From Clostridiales bacterium (GTDB lineage: Bacteria; Bacillota; Clostridia; Christensenellales; Aristaeellaceae), in contig JAAYEI010000068.1 in assembly GCA_012728815.1 (NCBI GenBank), positions 1 through 64,000 on the forward strand: 64,000 nt of DNA, given 5' to 3'. Position 1 is the first letter of the stretch; every line of letters begins with the position of its first letter. Below, piece by piece: positions 24,364 through 31,960 of this stretch. The translations under genes were made by a program, and so were the position numbers. The notes below the pieces were generated by a model. The model saw only the letters and a list, made by a program, of their open reading frames with translations, was not told the origin of the DNA and made no database searches.

Positions 24364-25497
24364 TTATGGATCCACCTGGTCCAGGAACTGCTTGTTGCCC
24401 TCGGCGTCAAAGGTGAGCAGGAAGGCGGACTTGATGGGGTCGTTGTGGTCATCAAAGGTGATGTTGCCGGACACCGCGCTCACATCCGTCGCCTTGATGG
24501 CGGCCACCACGTCATCCTTGTCGGTGCTGCCGGCGGCCTCAATGGCGCTGAGCAGCACCAGGATGGCGTCATAGCCGGTGGCCGAGAAGGAGATGGAGGG
24601 CAGCTTGCCGTATTCGGCCTCAAAGGCCTTCACAAAGGCCACAGCCTTTTCGCTTTGGGCGTCGGTGGTGAAGTGGTCGGTGTAGACCAGGCTGGTGAGC
24701 AGGCTCTTGTCAGTCACCAGGTCAACAATGTCCGAAATGCCATCCGCGCCGAAAAAGCGCACGTCCAGCCCGATTTCCTTGGCCTGGGCCAGCACCATGG
24801 CGGCATCCGCGCCGTAGTAGGGCAGGAAGACGGCTTCCGGGCCCGCGTTCTTGATGGTGGTCAGCTGGGTTTTGTAGTCGCGCTCGCCATAGGGGGCGGC
24901 TTCAGTGGCCACAATCTCCACGCCCTCCGCGTCAGACTTGGCCTTGAAGGCCTGGTAGAGGCCCTCGGAGTACTCAGTGGCGTTGTCATACAGCACGGCC
25001 ACCTTTTTGACACCCTGCTGCGCCATGTAGTTGGCAATGGCATTGCCCTGGAAGGGATCCAGGAAGCAGGTGCGGAACACGTTGGGACGGTCGGTGGTCA
25101 CGTCATAGGCGGTGGAAGAGGGGGTAATCTGCGGCACGCCATCCTCCGCCGAAACCTCGGCCAAGGCCTTGGATTCCCCGGAGAGCACGCCGCCGATGAT
25201 GCCCACGACGCCATCCTGTTCAACCAGTTTGTTGTACGCGCTGATCGCAAAGGCCGGGTCCCCCTGGGTGTCCTCCCAGATGACCTCCACTTGCTTGCCC
25301 AGCACGCCGCCGGCGGCGTTGATCTGCTTGATGTACAGGTCCACGCCTTCCCTGACGGCCAGGCCGTACTTGCCGTAATCGCCGGACAGGACGCCAATCC
25401 CGCCGATCTTGATGACATCTTCCGCCAGAACCGGAACAACGGCGGATAGAATGAGGGCGACAGCCACCAACAGTGAGAATAGTGAGCGCTTTTTCAT
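24364..25497 (-). CDS. livK: Leu/Ile/Val-type periplasmic-binding protein of ABC transporter
   Basis: The 377-residue secreted protein is a type I solute-binding protein. After a signal peptide it reads IKIGGIGVLSGDYGKYG, then EVIWEDTQGDP and TPSSTAYDVT, typical of LivJ/LivK proteins that bind amino acids by closing two lobes. The signal ends VVPVLAED and has no lipobox cysteine, whereas binding proteins of single-membrane Firmicutes normally are lipoproteins. SD aaggaggt precedes the ATG. Ligand identity is not evident. Confidence 0.9.
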   Translation of the reverse strand: MKKRSLFSLLVAVALILSAVVPVLAEDVIKIGGIGVLSGDYGKYGLAVREGVDLYIKQINAAGGVLGKQVEVIWEDTQGDPAFAISAYNKLVEQDGVVGIIGGVLSGESKALAEVSAEDGVPQITPSSTAYDVTTDRPNVFRTCFLDPFQGNAIANYMAQQGVKKVAVLYDNATEYSEGLYQAFKAKSDAEGVEIVATEAAPYGERDYKTQLTTIKNAGPEAVFLPYYGADAAMVLAQAKEIGLDVRFFGADGISDIVDLVTDKSLLTSLVYTDHFTTDAQSEKAVAFVKAFEAEYGKLPSISFSATGYDAILVLLSAIEAAGSTDKDDVVAAIKATDVSAVSGNITFDDHNDPIKSAFLLTFDAEGNKQFLDQVDP

Positions 25498-25548
25498 GAC
25501 ATCCTGACCTCCTTCTTTTTCATCGCGGCTTGCGCGAATATGAAAGCA

Positions 25549-25577
25549 AGTCTACCTTTTGATGTTTGTTTATACAA
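25549..25577 (-). promoter_or_regulatory. Promoter of livK
   Basis: On the minus strand TTGTAT (25572-25577) and TAGACT (25549-25554) are 17 bases apart. The -35 box is one half of a 20-base perfect palindrome (25572-25591), so a repressor bound there would block RNA polymerase. Confidence 0.65.
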
Positions 25578-25591
25578 GCAAAGGCTTGTAT
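25572..25591. repeat. Palindrome overlapping the livK -35 box
   Basis: Two perfect 8-base arms, atacaagc (25572-25579) and gcttgtat (25584-25591), are separated by four bases. The size and position fit an operator for a dimeric regulator. It is not followed by a T-run in either direction, so it is not a terminator. Confidence 0.7.
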
Positions 25592-25644
25592 TTCCGTTGT
25601 TTTTGAAGCGCCACATGAATGATTCGTGATGCATTTATACATTC

Positions 25645-25673
25645 TTGACATCAACCCTGGCCCAATTTACACT
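25645..25673 (+). promoter_or_regulatory. Sigma-A promoter of the RluD-like gene
   Basis: A perfect TTGACA (25645-25650), 17-base spacer and TACACT (25668-25673) put the transcription start near 25680. This rules out starts upstream of that point for the next gene. Confidence 0.82.
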
Positions 25674-25706
25674 GATGCGGATCAAACAAGCAGGCTGGAG
25701 GGGCCC

Positions 25707-26549
25707 TTGAACAGGTACACAGTCACCGTTGCCCGTGATGGCCCGCTGCTGCGCGCTCTCAGCCTTGGCTTGCCCTTGCTGGCCCCCTCCGCCATCCGCG
25801 CGGCGCTCAAGCGGCGTGATGTACTGGTCAATGGCCAGCGCCTGTCAGGCAATGTGCAGGTGCGGGCGGGGGACAGCCTGGTGCTGTATACCACCGCCAT
25901 GATGCGTGAAGTGCCCGTGCTGTACGAGGACGCGCACTGCCTGGTGGTGAACAAGCCCGCTGGGCTCAACGCGGATGAAAACAGCCGGAGCGGGGCTTCC
26001 CTGCTTGCCTGGGCACGGGCTTACGCGGGGCCGGGGGACAACCTTGCCCTGGTGCACCGCCTGGACAACCAGACCAGCGGCCTGATGGTGCTGGCCAGGA
26101 CGGCGGAAGCGCAGCGGGCGCTGGAGGAGGCCTTCCGCACCGGCCAGGTGCATAAGCAGTACATCTGCCTGGTGCGCGGCAGCCCACAACCCAGCGCCAG
26201 CGTGCTCACCGCCTGGCACACCAAGGACGCCCAGGCGGCCCGCGTGCGGGTGACCAACCACAAAACCCCGCAGGGCAAGCGCATTGTGACGGAATATGCT
26301 ACACTGGCTGGCGGGCCGGTCTCCCGCTTGCTTGTGACCCTGGTCACCGGGCGCACCCACCAGATCCGCGCGCAGCTGTCCGCCATCGGCCATCCTGTTC
26401 TGGGGGATGAGGTGTATGGCGACCGGGCTTTCAACCGCGGGCAGGGTGTGCGGTCACTGAAGCTGTGCGCCACCCGCCTGGGCTTTGATGGCAGCCTTGG
26501 CCTGCCTGGACTGGCCGGGCGTCACTTTATGATTGAACCACCATTTTGA
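25707..26549 (+). CDS. RluD-family RNA pseudouridine synthase
   Basis: The 280-residue protein has a short S4 RNA-binding segment (about residues 27-65, AIRAALKRRDVLVNGQRL) and a synthase domain with LVHRLDNQTSGLMVLART, in which the Asp is the catalytic nucleophile, plus TGRTHQIRAQLSAIGHPVLGD. It isomerises uridines in rRNA or tRNA; the target site cannot be told. The TTG at 25707 follows ggagggg; the open frame reaches back to 25626 but that part contains the promoter. Confidence 0.88.
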   Translation: MNRYTVTVARDGPLLRALSLGLPLLAPSAIRAALKRRDVLVNGQRLSGNVQVRAGDSLVLYTTAMMREVPVLYEDAHCLVVNKPAGLNADENSRSGASLLAWARAYAGPGDNLALVHRLDNQTSGLMVLARTAEAQRALEEAFRTGQVHKQYICLVRGSPQPSASVLTAWHTKDAQAARVRVTNHKTPQGKRIVTEYATLAGGPVSRLLVTLVTGRTHQIRAQLSAIGHPVLGDEVYGDRAFNRGQGVRSLKLCATRLGFDGSLGLPGLAGRHFMIEPPF

Positions 26550-26565
26550 AGGGATGCTTGATATC

Positions 26566-27405
26566 ATGAGACACTCCATCCGCCTGATTTCGGCTGACCT
26601 GGACGGTACCCTGCTTAACAGCGTGGGGGAGATCGGTGACTACGACATCCAGATGATCCGGAAAGCCCAGGCGGCCGGCATTCTGTTTGCCATCAACACC
26701 GGACGCTTCCCGGAGAACGTCGCCCAGATTGCCCTGGATGCCGGCATTCATTGCCCCGTCATCAGCCTCAACGGCGCGGTGGTGGAGCTTGCGCCCAACG
26801 CGGAGCGCATCCATGAGGACTTTCTTGCCACCACGGCCTCCCGCGCGGTGTTTGAGCTGCTGGAGAGGCTGGGGGAGGGCTACTATATGTTCGGGCGGGG
26901 CACGGTCACCAGCCGGCGGGACTGGCCGCGCCATATTTCTGAGCGCAATGCCCGGCAGTTCAGCCGGATCAGGGAACGGGTTCACTATACCTATGGGCTT
27001 GAGGCCTGCAAGGCGGCGCTGAGCCAGCCGCAGCACAAGTTTTTTGTGTACCGCAGCGAGGAAGGCCTGCCGCTGTCAGACATCGCCCTGCAGTTAAACA
27101 CGATACCGGGGATACAGGTCACCCAGTCCGGCGAGCGCAACCTGGAGGTGATGTCCGCCAGCGCGGACAAGGGCCATGGGCTCATGCTGCTGGCCAGGGC
27201 GCTGCATGTTGACAGGGCGCAGGTGATGGCCCTGGGCGATCAGCACAATGACCTGTCGATGATCCGCTGGGCTGGGCTGGGCGTGGCCATGGGCAATGCG
27301 GCGCCGGAGGTGCTGGAGGCGGCTGACGCGGTGACTGACAGCCACGATGCCCACGGCGTGGGTATGGCCATCCAGCGGTTTTGTTTCCCCGGGGAGCTTC
27401 TCTGA
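26566..27405 (+). CDS. Cof-type HAD-superfamily phosphatase
   Basis: The 279-residue protein has HAD motif I DLDGTLL with two catalytic aspartates, NTGRFPENV (motif II region), a C2B-type cap, and motif IV LGDQHNDLSMI. Cof-like enzymes dephosphorylate sugar phosphates and cofactors such as FMN or pyridoxal phosphate; the substrate is not predictable. Start: ATG at 26566 after gaaggg; an ATG at 26554 is possible. It lies 16 bases after the pseudouridine synthase and probably shares its transcript. Confidence 0.88.
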   Translation: MRHSIRLISADLDGTLLNSVGEIGDYDIQMIRKAQAAGILFAINTGRFPENVAQIALDAGIHCPVISLNGAVVELAPNAERIHEDFLATTASRAVFELLERLGEGYYMFGRGTVTSRRDWPRHISERNARQFSRIRERVHYTYGLEACKAALSQPQHKFFVYRSEEGLPLSDIALQLNTIPGIQVTQSGERNLEVMSASADKGHGLMLLARALHVDRAQVMALGDQHNDLSMIRWAGLGVAMGNAAPEVLEAADAVTDSHDAHGVGMAIQRFCFPGELL

Positions 27406-27430
27406 CCAGGTTCAGGCAACCTTAAAAAAA

Positions 27431-27465
27431 ACAGACCGCGCTGTGCAGGCGCGGTCTGTTGCTTG
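27431..27465. terminator. Bidirectional terminator between HAD gene and yigZ
   Basis: A perfect 11-bp stem acagaccgcgc (27431-27441) / gcgcggtctgt (27449-27459) is preceded by eight A residues, which read as a T-run on the minus strand. The plus strand has TGCTTGCTTTATTT after it. Confidence 0.88.
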
Positions 27466-27484
27466 CTTTATTTCTGGAGCCAAT

Positions 27485-28159
27485 TCAGTCTCCACCAGGT
27501 TCGTCTTGGCCTGCTTGCCCTGTGACCTCCCACAGGTGGTGGAAGGGGTCTGACAGCGTGATGCCGGCGCTGCCATCCGTCAGGCGGTTCAGCTCATCCA
27601 CCAGGGTCTGGGCATCCCGGACGCGCACCACCAAACGCAGGGCCACCTTGTCGGTAAATGCCCGCTCTACCCCGCAGACCGGCAGCCGGCCCAGGGCGTG
27701 GTTCAAAGCGTCCCAATAGTTGTAGGTTACCTGGGCGCTGAGGGTGTGGCTGAGCTCCGCCACCACAATGCCCGCAGCCTTGACCGCGGCGGCCGCGGCG
27801 GACGAATACGCCCGGGTCAAGCCGCCCGCGCCCAGCAGCACCCCGCCAAAATATCGCGTCACCACCGCCACGCAGTTCACCAAATTGTTGCGCTTCAGCA
27901 CCTCAAGAATCGGGATGCCCGCGGTGCCCTGGGGTTCGCCGTCATCCTGGTAGCGCATCAGCCCGGCGTTGGCGCCGATGATGTAGGCGAAGCAGTTGTG
28001 GCTGGCGGTCTTGTTGGCCTCCCTGACCCCGCGGATGTACTCCAGCGCCTCCTCCTCGGTGTACGCAGGGGCGGCCTGGCCGATAAAGCGGCTTTTTTTG
28101 ATGATCAGCTCCGCGTTCCCGTCAGCTCGCAGGGTGTGGTAGTCCAGCGCATGGCTCAT
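27485..28159 (-). CDS. YigZ/IMPACT family protein (UPF0029, DUF1949)
   Basis: The 224-residue protein has the YigZ pattern KKSRFIGQAAP, SHNCFAYI, RYQDDGEPQGTAGIPILEVL and RYFGGVLLGAGGLTRAYS. A C-terminal ferredoxin-like DUF1949 domain follows (about 140-205). The family resembles IMPACT, a translation-related protein in eukaryotes; the bacterial role is unclear. Its ATG overlaps the tyrS stop by four bases, so the two are co-translated. Confidence 0.9.
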   Translation of the reverse strand: MSHALDYHTLRADGNAELIIKKSRFIGQAAPAYTEEEALEYIRGVREANKTASHNCFAYIIGANAGLMRYQDDGEPQGTAGIPILEVLKRNNLVNCVAVVTRYFGGVLLGAGGLTRAYSSAAAAAVKAAGIVVAELSHTLSAQVTYNYWDALNHALGRLPVCGVERAFTDKVALRLVVRVRDAQTLVDELNRLTDGSAGITLSDPFHHLWEVTGQAGQDEPGGD

Positions 28160-29382
28160 GGCGCCAGCAGGATGCGGCAGTAGTTCTTCTTGCCCCGACG
28201 CAGCAACAGTCCCTGCGCGGGGATGTCCCCGGCGCTGATGGTCTGGTCAACGCCCTGGGCTTTGCTGTCATTCACCAGCACCGCTCCCTGCTGCACCATC
28301 TGGCGCGCCTGGCTGCGGCTGGCGCACAGCCCGCACAGGAAGAGGAGGGTGGTCAGGCGGTTGTCTTCCTCCAGCTGCGCGCGGGTGATGGCGAAGCTGG
28401 GCACCTCCTCCAGGCTGCCCCCCGTGGAGAACAGGGCGGCCGAGGCCTGCTGGGCCTTGTCCGCTTCCTCCTCGCCATGCACCATCTTGGTGGCTTCAAA
28501 GGCCAGGACCGATTTTGCCTCGTTGATGTCAGCGCCCTCCAGGCGGCTCAGGCGGCGCACCTCCTCCATGGGCAGGAGGGTGAGCATGGCCAGGGTCTTT
28601 TCCACGTCGCTGTCGGCGATGTTGCGCCAGTACTGATAAAACTCATAGGGCGAGGTCATCCCGGCGTCCAGCCAAAGCGCGCCGCGCTCGGTCTTGCCCA
28701 TCTTCTGGCCATCGGCGTTGAGCAGCAGGTTAAAGGTGCAGGCGAAGGCCGCTTCCTGTTCCTTGCGGCGGATAAGGTCCGCCCCGGCCAGGATGTTGCT
28801 CCATTGGTCATCCCCGCCCATCTGCAGCCGGCAGCCGTAGCGGCGGAAGAGCTCCAGGTAGTCGTAGGCCTGCATGACCATGTAGTTGAACTCCAGGAAG
28901 GTCAGCCCCTTTTCCATCCGCAGGCGGTAGGCCTCGGCCGTCAGCATGCGGTTGACCGAGAACAGGGGCCCGATTTCCCTCAGGAAGGGCAGGTACTGCA
29001 GCGGCACCAGCCAGTCCGCGTTGTTGACCAGCAGCGCTTTGCCATCGTCAAAGTTGATGAAGCGGGACAGCTGGTTCCTAATCTTCCCCGCGTTGTGGGC
29101 AATGGTTTCCAGCGACAGCATCTTGCGCAGTTCGGTCTTGCCCGAAGGGTCAGACACCTGAACGGTTCCGCCGCCCACCAGCGCAATGGGCCGGTGACCT
29201 GCCTGCTGCATGTGCCGCATGGCGATGACCGGGATGAAGTGGCCGAAATGCAAGCTGTCGGCAGTGGGATCAAAGCCAACGTAAAAGGTGGTGGGCTCGC
29301 GCTCCAGCTGCTTGTATAGCTCATCCTCAAAGGTAATCTGGGCTATCATCCCGCGTTCTTTCAGGGTATCCAGGATGTGCAT
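28156..29382 (-). CDS. tyrS: Tyrosyl-tRNA synthetase
   Basis: The 408-residue class I synthetase charges tRNA-Tyr. The HIGH-type motif is HFGH near residue 45, the tyrosine pocket includes FLEFNYMVMQAYDYLEL and GGDDQWSNI, the KMSKS-type loop reads KMGKT, and a C-terminal S4 domain (about 340-405) binds RNA. The ATG at 29382 follows cggagg. I see no T-box leader: only about 40 bases separate the promoter from the start. Confidence 0.96.
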   Translation of the reverse strand: MHILDTLKERGMIAQITFEDELYKQLEREPTTFYVGFDPTADSLHFGHFIPVIAMRHMQQAGHRPIALVGGGTVQVSDPSGKTELRKMLSLETIAHNAGKIRNQLSRFINFDDGKALLVNNADWLVPLQYLPFLREIGPLFSVNRMLTAEAYRLRMEKGLTFLEFNYMVMQAYDYLELFRRYGCRLQMGGDDQWSNILAGADLIRRKEQEAAFACTFNLLLNADGQKMGKTERGALWLDAGMTSPYEFYQYWRNIADSDVEKTLAMLTLLPMEEVRRLSRLEGADINEAKSVLAFEATKMVHGEEEADKAQQASAALFSTGGSLEEVPSFAITRAQLEEDNRLTTLLFLCGLCASRSQARQMVQQGAVLVNDSKAQGVDQTISAGDIPAQGLLLRRGKKNYCRILLAP

Positions 29383-29423
29383 GGCGGCCTCCGTTTCTTC
29401 TGTGCGTGCAGGTTGTTTGCACA

Positions 29424-29453
29424 ATTATAGGGTTCCCCGGGCCGCGGTGTCAA
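29424..29453 (-). promoter_or_regulatory. Sigma-A promoter of tyrS-yigZ
   Basis: On the minus strand TTGACA (29448-29453) and TATAAT (29424-29429) are 18 bases apart, with both boxes at full consensus. Confidence 0.9.
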
Positions 29454-29494
29454 GAAAACGCAACAGAATTCAAGGGATTTTTGGCGCTTTCTGC

Positions 29495-29523
29495 TTGCGG
29501 GCTGAATGATTCCGTGGTATACT
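29495..29523 (+). promoter_or_regulatory. Sigma-A promoter of the rimP-nusA-infB operon
   Basis: TTGCGG (29495-29500) and TATACT (29518-29523) are 17 bases apart, giving a leader of about 130 bases before rimP. Confidence 0.78.
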
Positions 29524-29535
29524 TTTTGAGTACTT

Positions 29536-29646
29536 GTGTACACCAAGGGAGGTAAGAACCAACGAAGAAGTGGGAGCCGTAGAGGACATCGGGCATGGCG
29601 CACTGCTTAGGCCTGGTGTATACGCGGCACAGGCCCGCTTTTTTTG
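29536..29646 (+). ncRNA. Structured leader with terminator-like hairpin before rimP
   Basis: Three pairings are readable. GTGTACACC (29536-29544) can pair with GGTGTATAC (29615-29623). AGTGGG (29569-29574) can pair with CCCGCT (29634-29639), directly before seven T residues. GCCG (29576-29579) can pair with CGGC (29625-29628). The first and second helices cross each other, so they may be alternatives, as in an attenuator. Leaders with a terminator-like hairpin are known before rimP in Firmicutes; what this one senses is unknown. Confidence 0.6.
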
Positions 29647-29659
29647 TGAAAGGAATGCG

Positions 29660-30157
29660 ATGGCCAAGAAAAAGCGCCCCACCGCGCAGGCGGCGTCCAT
29701 CAGCCAGCGGCTAGCGGAATCCATGGGCTTTGAGCACCTGGAAACCGTCTTTGACAAGGAGGCCGCGGGCACCTACCTGCGCGTCCACCTTGACAAGCCA
29801 GGCGGCATCAGCCTGGATGACTGCGAGGCCTATCACCGCGCGCTGCAGCCGCTGGTGGAACAGCTGGATTATGATTTTCTGGAGGTCTGTTCCGCGGGCA
29901 TTGACCGCCCCATCAAAACGGAGCGGGACGCACGGAAGGCGCTGGGCGAACAAGTGGAGATCAAGCTGTTCAGGCCCCGGGATGGCCGCAAGGAGTTTAG
30001 CGGCGTGCTGACCGGGTTTGATGAGAATGGCTTCCATCTTCAGGCAGATGGCGAGCAACTGGTTTTCGAGCAGAAGGATGTGGCGCTGGCGCGCCGCACG
30101 GTGGACTTGAGTATTTTGGATGAGGAAGACGTGCCCCCGGAGGAGGAAAAAGAATGA
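29660..30157 (+). CDS. rimP: Ribosome maturation factor RimP
   Basis: The 165-residue protein has the RimP pattern: an N-terminal alpha/beta domain with LRVHLDKPGGISLDDCEAY and LEVCSAGIDRPIKTERD, and a C-terminal SH3-like barrel with FSGVLTGFDENGF. It assists 30S assembly. The ATG at 29660 follows gaaagga after the leader T-run; the frame is open upstream through the leader but that part is not protein-like. It overlaps nusA by four bases. Confidence 0.95.
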   Translation: MAKKKRPTAQAASISQRLAESMGFEHLETVFDKEAAGTYLRVHLDKPGGISLDDCEAYHRALQPLVEQLDYDFLEVCSAGIDRPIKTERDARKALGEQVEIKLFRPRDGRKEFSGVLTGFDENGFHLQADGEQLVFEQKDVALARRTVDLSILDEEDVPPEEEKE

Positions 30158-31317
30158 GTGGACAGAAGATTGACCTGATGGAAGCCATCTCCATGCTGGC
30201 GCGGGAGAAGGACATGAACGAGGACGTGCTGGTGGACACCATTGAGGAAGCCCTCAAGGCCGCCTACCGGCGCAACAACCGCCAGGCCGGCGTGGCCGTG
30301 GCCAACCTGGCTGTGCGCCTGTCGCGCAAGGACGGCGCCCAGGTGTTCCAGCGCAAGGTGGTGGCGGAGGAGGTGGAGGAGCCGGAAATGCAGATCTCCC
30401 TGGAGGAGGCGCTGCAAATCAACCCCAACTACCACGTGGGCGACATCGTGGAGATTGATGTCACCCCGGACAACTTTGGCCGGGTGGCGGCGCAGACCGC
30501 CAAGCAGATGCTGGTGCAGAAGATCCGCGAGTCAGAACGCGGCAAGATTTACGATGAGTACATCGAAAAGGAAAACGAAATCCTCACCGGCATCGTGCAA
30601 CGGGTGGAGCCCAAGGCCACCTACCTGGAGCTGGGCCGCACCGAGGGTGTGATGGAGAGCAACGAGTACATCCCCGGGGAGAGCTACCGGGATGGCGACC
30701 ATGTCAAGGTCTACGTGCTGAAGGTGCGCCGCTCGGGCAGTGAGTACCAGCGCGCGCCGCAGGTCTATGTCAGCCGCATCCACCCAGGCCTGGTCAAGCG
30801 CCTGTTTGAGATGGAGGTGCCCGAGATTGCCACCGGCGTGGTGCAGATCCGCTCCATTGCCAGGGAGGCGGGCAGCCGCACCAAGATTGCCGTCTATTCC
30901 ATGGACCCGATGATTGACCCAGTCGGCGCCTGCGTAGGCCCGCGCGGGTCCCGGGTGGAGAAGGTGGTCAACGAGCTGCGCAACGAGAAGATTGACATCA
31001 TCAAGTGGTCGCCGGACCCCGCGGAGTTTGTGGCCAACGCCCTCAACCCCGCGCACGTGGTCAGCGTGTTCATCTCCGATGAGGAGAAGATTTGCCGCGT
31101 GGTGGTGCCGGACATGCAGCTGTCCCTGGCCATTGGCAAGGAGGGGCAGAACGCCCGCCTGGCTGCCAAGCTGACCGGCTGGAAGATTGACATCAAGTCC
31201 CAGAGCCAGTTTGATGAGCTCATGCAGCAGCAGGCCTACATGGACCAGGTGGCGCTGGACGCTGGCTTCCCGGATGAAGACTACCCGGAGGACCAGCCGC
31301 CCTACCTGCAGGACTAA
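30154..31317 (+). CDS. nusA: Transcription termination/antitermination factor NusA
   Basis: The 387-residue protein has an N-terminal polymerase-binding domain, an S1 domain (about 135-200) and two KH domains with VGACVGPRGSRVEKVVNEL and LAIGKEGQNARLAAKLTGW. The C-terminal acidic repeats of Escherichia coli NusA are absent, as in other Firmicutes. NusA binds RNA polymerase and modulates pausing and termination. The ATG follows ggaggagg. Confidence 0.97.
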   Translation: MSGQKIDLMEAISMLAREKDMNEDVLVDTIEEALKAAYRRNNRQAGVAVANLAVRLSRKDGAQVFQRKVVAEEVEEPEMQISLEEALQINPNYHVGDIVEIDVTPDNFGRVAAQTAKQMLVQKIRESERGKIYDEYIEKENEILTGIVQRVEPKATYLELGRTEGVMESNEYIPGESYRDGDHVKVYVLKVRRSGSEYQRAPQVYVSRIHPGLVKRLFEMEVPEIATGVVQIRSIAREAGSRTKIAVYSMDPMIDPVGACVGPRGSRVEKVVNELRNEKIDIIKWSPDPAEFVANALNPAHVVSVFISDEEKICRVVVPDMQLSLAIGKEGQNARLAAKLTGWKIDIKSQSQFDELMQQQAYMDQVALDAGFPDEDYPEDQPPYLQD

Positions 31318-31332
31318 GGGGGCGCCAGGCCA

Positions 31333-31623
31333 ATGGCTAAGAAGATTCCCCAGCGCATGTGCGTAGGCTGCCGGGAGATGAAGCCCAAGAAGGAGCTGCT
31401 GCGTGTGGTGCGTACCCCCGAGGAGGACATCCTCATTGACTTCACCGGCAAGAAGTCTGGCCGCGGTGCCTATGTCTGCCCGCAGGAAGCCTGCCTGAAC
31501 CGCGCGGTCAAGCAGCGGCAGCTGGAACGGGCGATGGAGCGGCCCATTTCACCGGAGCTGTTTGAGCAGCTCAGGCGACAGATCCACTTCAGCCAGCCAA
31601 AGGACAGCGTCCATGGCGGCTGA
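31333..31623 (+). CDS. ylxR: YlxR-family nucleic-acid-binding protein (RnpM)
   Basis: The 96-residue basic protein has the YlxR signature: RMCVGCREMKPKKELLRVVR, then KKSGRGAYVCP and CLNRAVKQRQLERA. In Bacillus the protein interacts with the RNase P RNA and affects gene expression. The nusA-ylxR-ylxQ-infB order is the standard Firmicutes one. It overlaps ylxQ by 11 bases. Confidence 0.94.
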   Translation: MAKKIPQRMCVGCREMKPKKELLRVVRTPEEDILIDFTGKKSGRGAYVCPQEACLNRAVKQRQLERAMERPISPELFEQLRRQIHFSQPKDSVHGG

Positions 31624-31960
31624 GGGGCTGAAAGGCCTGCTGGGGCTGGCCTTCCGGGCCAGGCAACTGGTGCCCGGCGCCGAGGAAACGCTCAAGCTGG
31701 TTCGTGAGGGCAGGGCTGGGCTGGTCCTGCTGGACCCCCAGGCCAGCGCCAACACCAGCAAGAAAATCAGCAACGCTTGCAATCACTACCGTGTACAGGT
31801 TATTCTATTGGATGGTGGCATCCTGGGGGAAGCCTGCGGACGGCCTGGAATGGCCGCGGCCGCCATCAAGAACGGTTCCCTGTGCGAACAGATCCGGCAA
31901 CAGGCCGGTTTGACCCCGGACAACCAGGACCACGCAAAGATTTTGGAGGGCAAAGGCTGA
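31613..31960 (+). CDS. ylxQ: L7Ae/L30e-like RNA-binding protein YlxQ
   Basis: The 115-residue protein is a small L7Ae-type alpha/beta protein, a family that recognises kink-turn RNAs. Marks are LLGLAFRARQLVPG, LVLLDPQASANTSKKI and a C-terminal MAAAAIKNGSLCEQI. The RNA target is unknown. The ATG at 31613 has aagga eight bases upstream and lies inside the end of ylxR; the longer frame from 31562 has no ribosome site. Confidence 0.88.
   Translation: MAAEGLKGLLGLAFRARQLVPGAEETLKLVREGRAGLVLLDPQASANTSKKISNACNHYRVQVILLDGGILGEACGRPGMAAAAIKNGSLCEQIRQQAGLTPDNQDHAKILEGKG

Noticed and set aside
29383..29423. T-box leader before tyrS
   Set aside because: Only about 40 bases lie between the -10 box and the start, too short for a T-box, and no T-box consensus is seen.
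29534..29659. 42-codon N-terminal extension of rimP
   Set aside because: It lies over a structured leader with a terminator-like hairpin; the ATG at 29660 has its own ribosome site and matches the family start.
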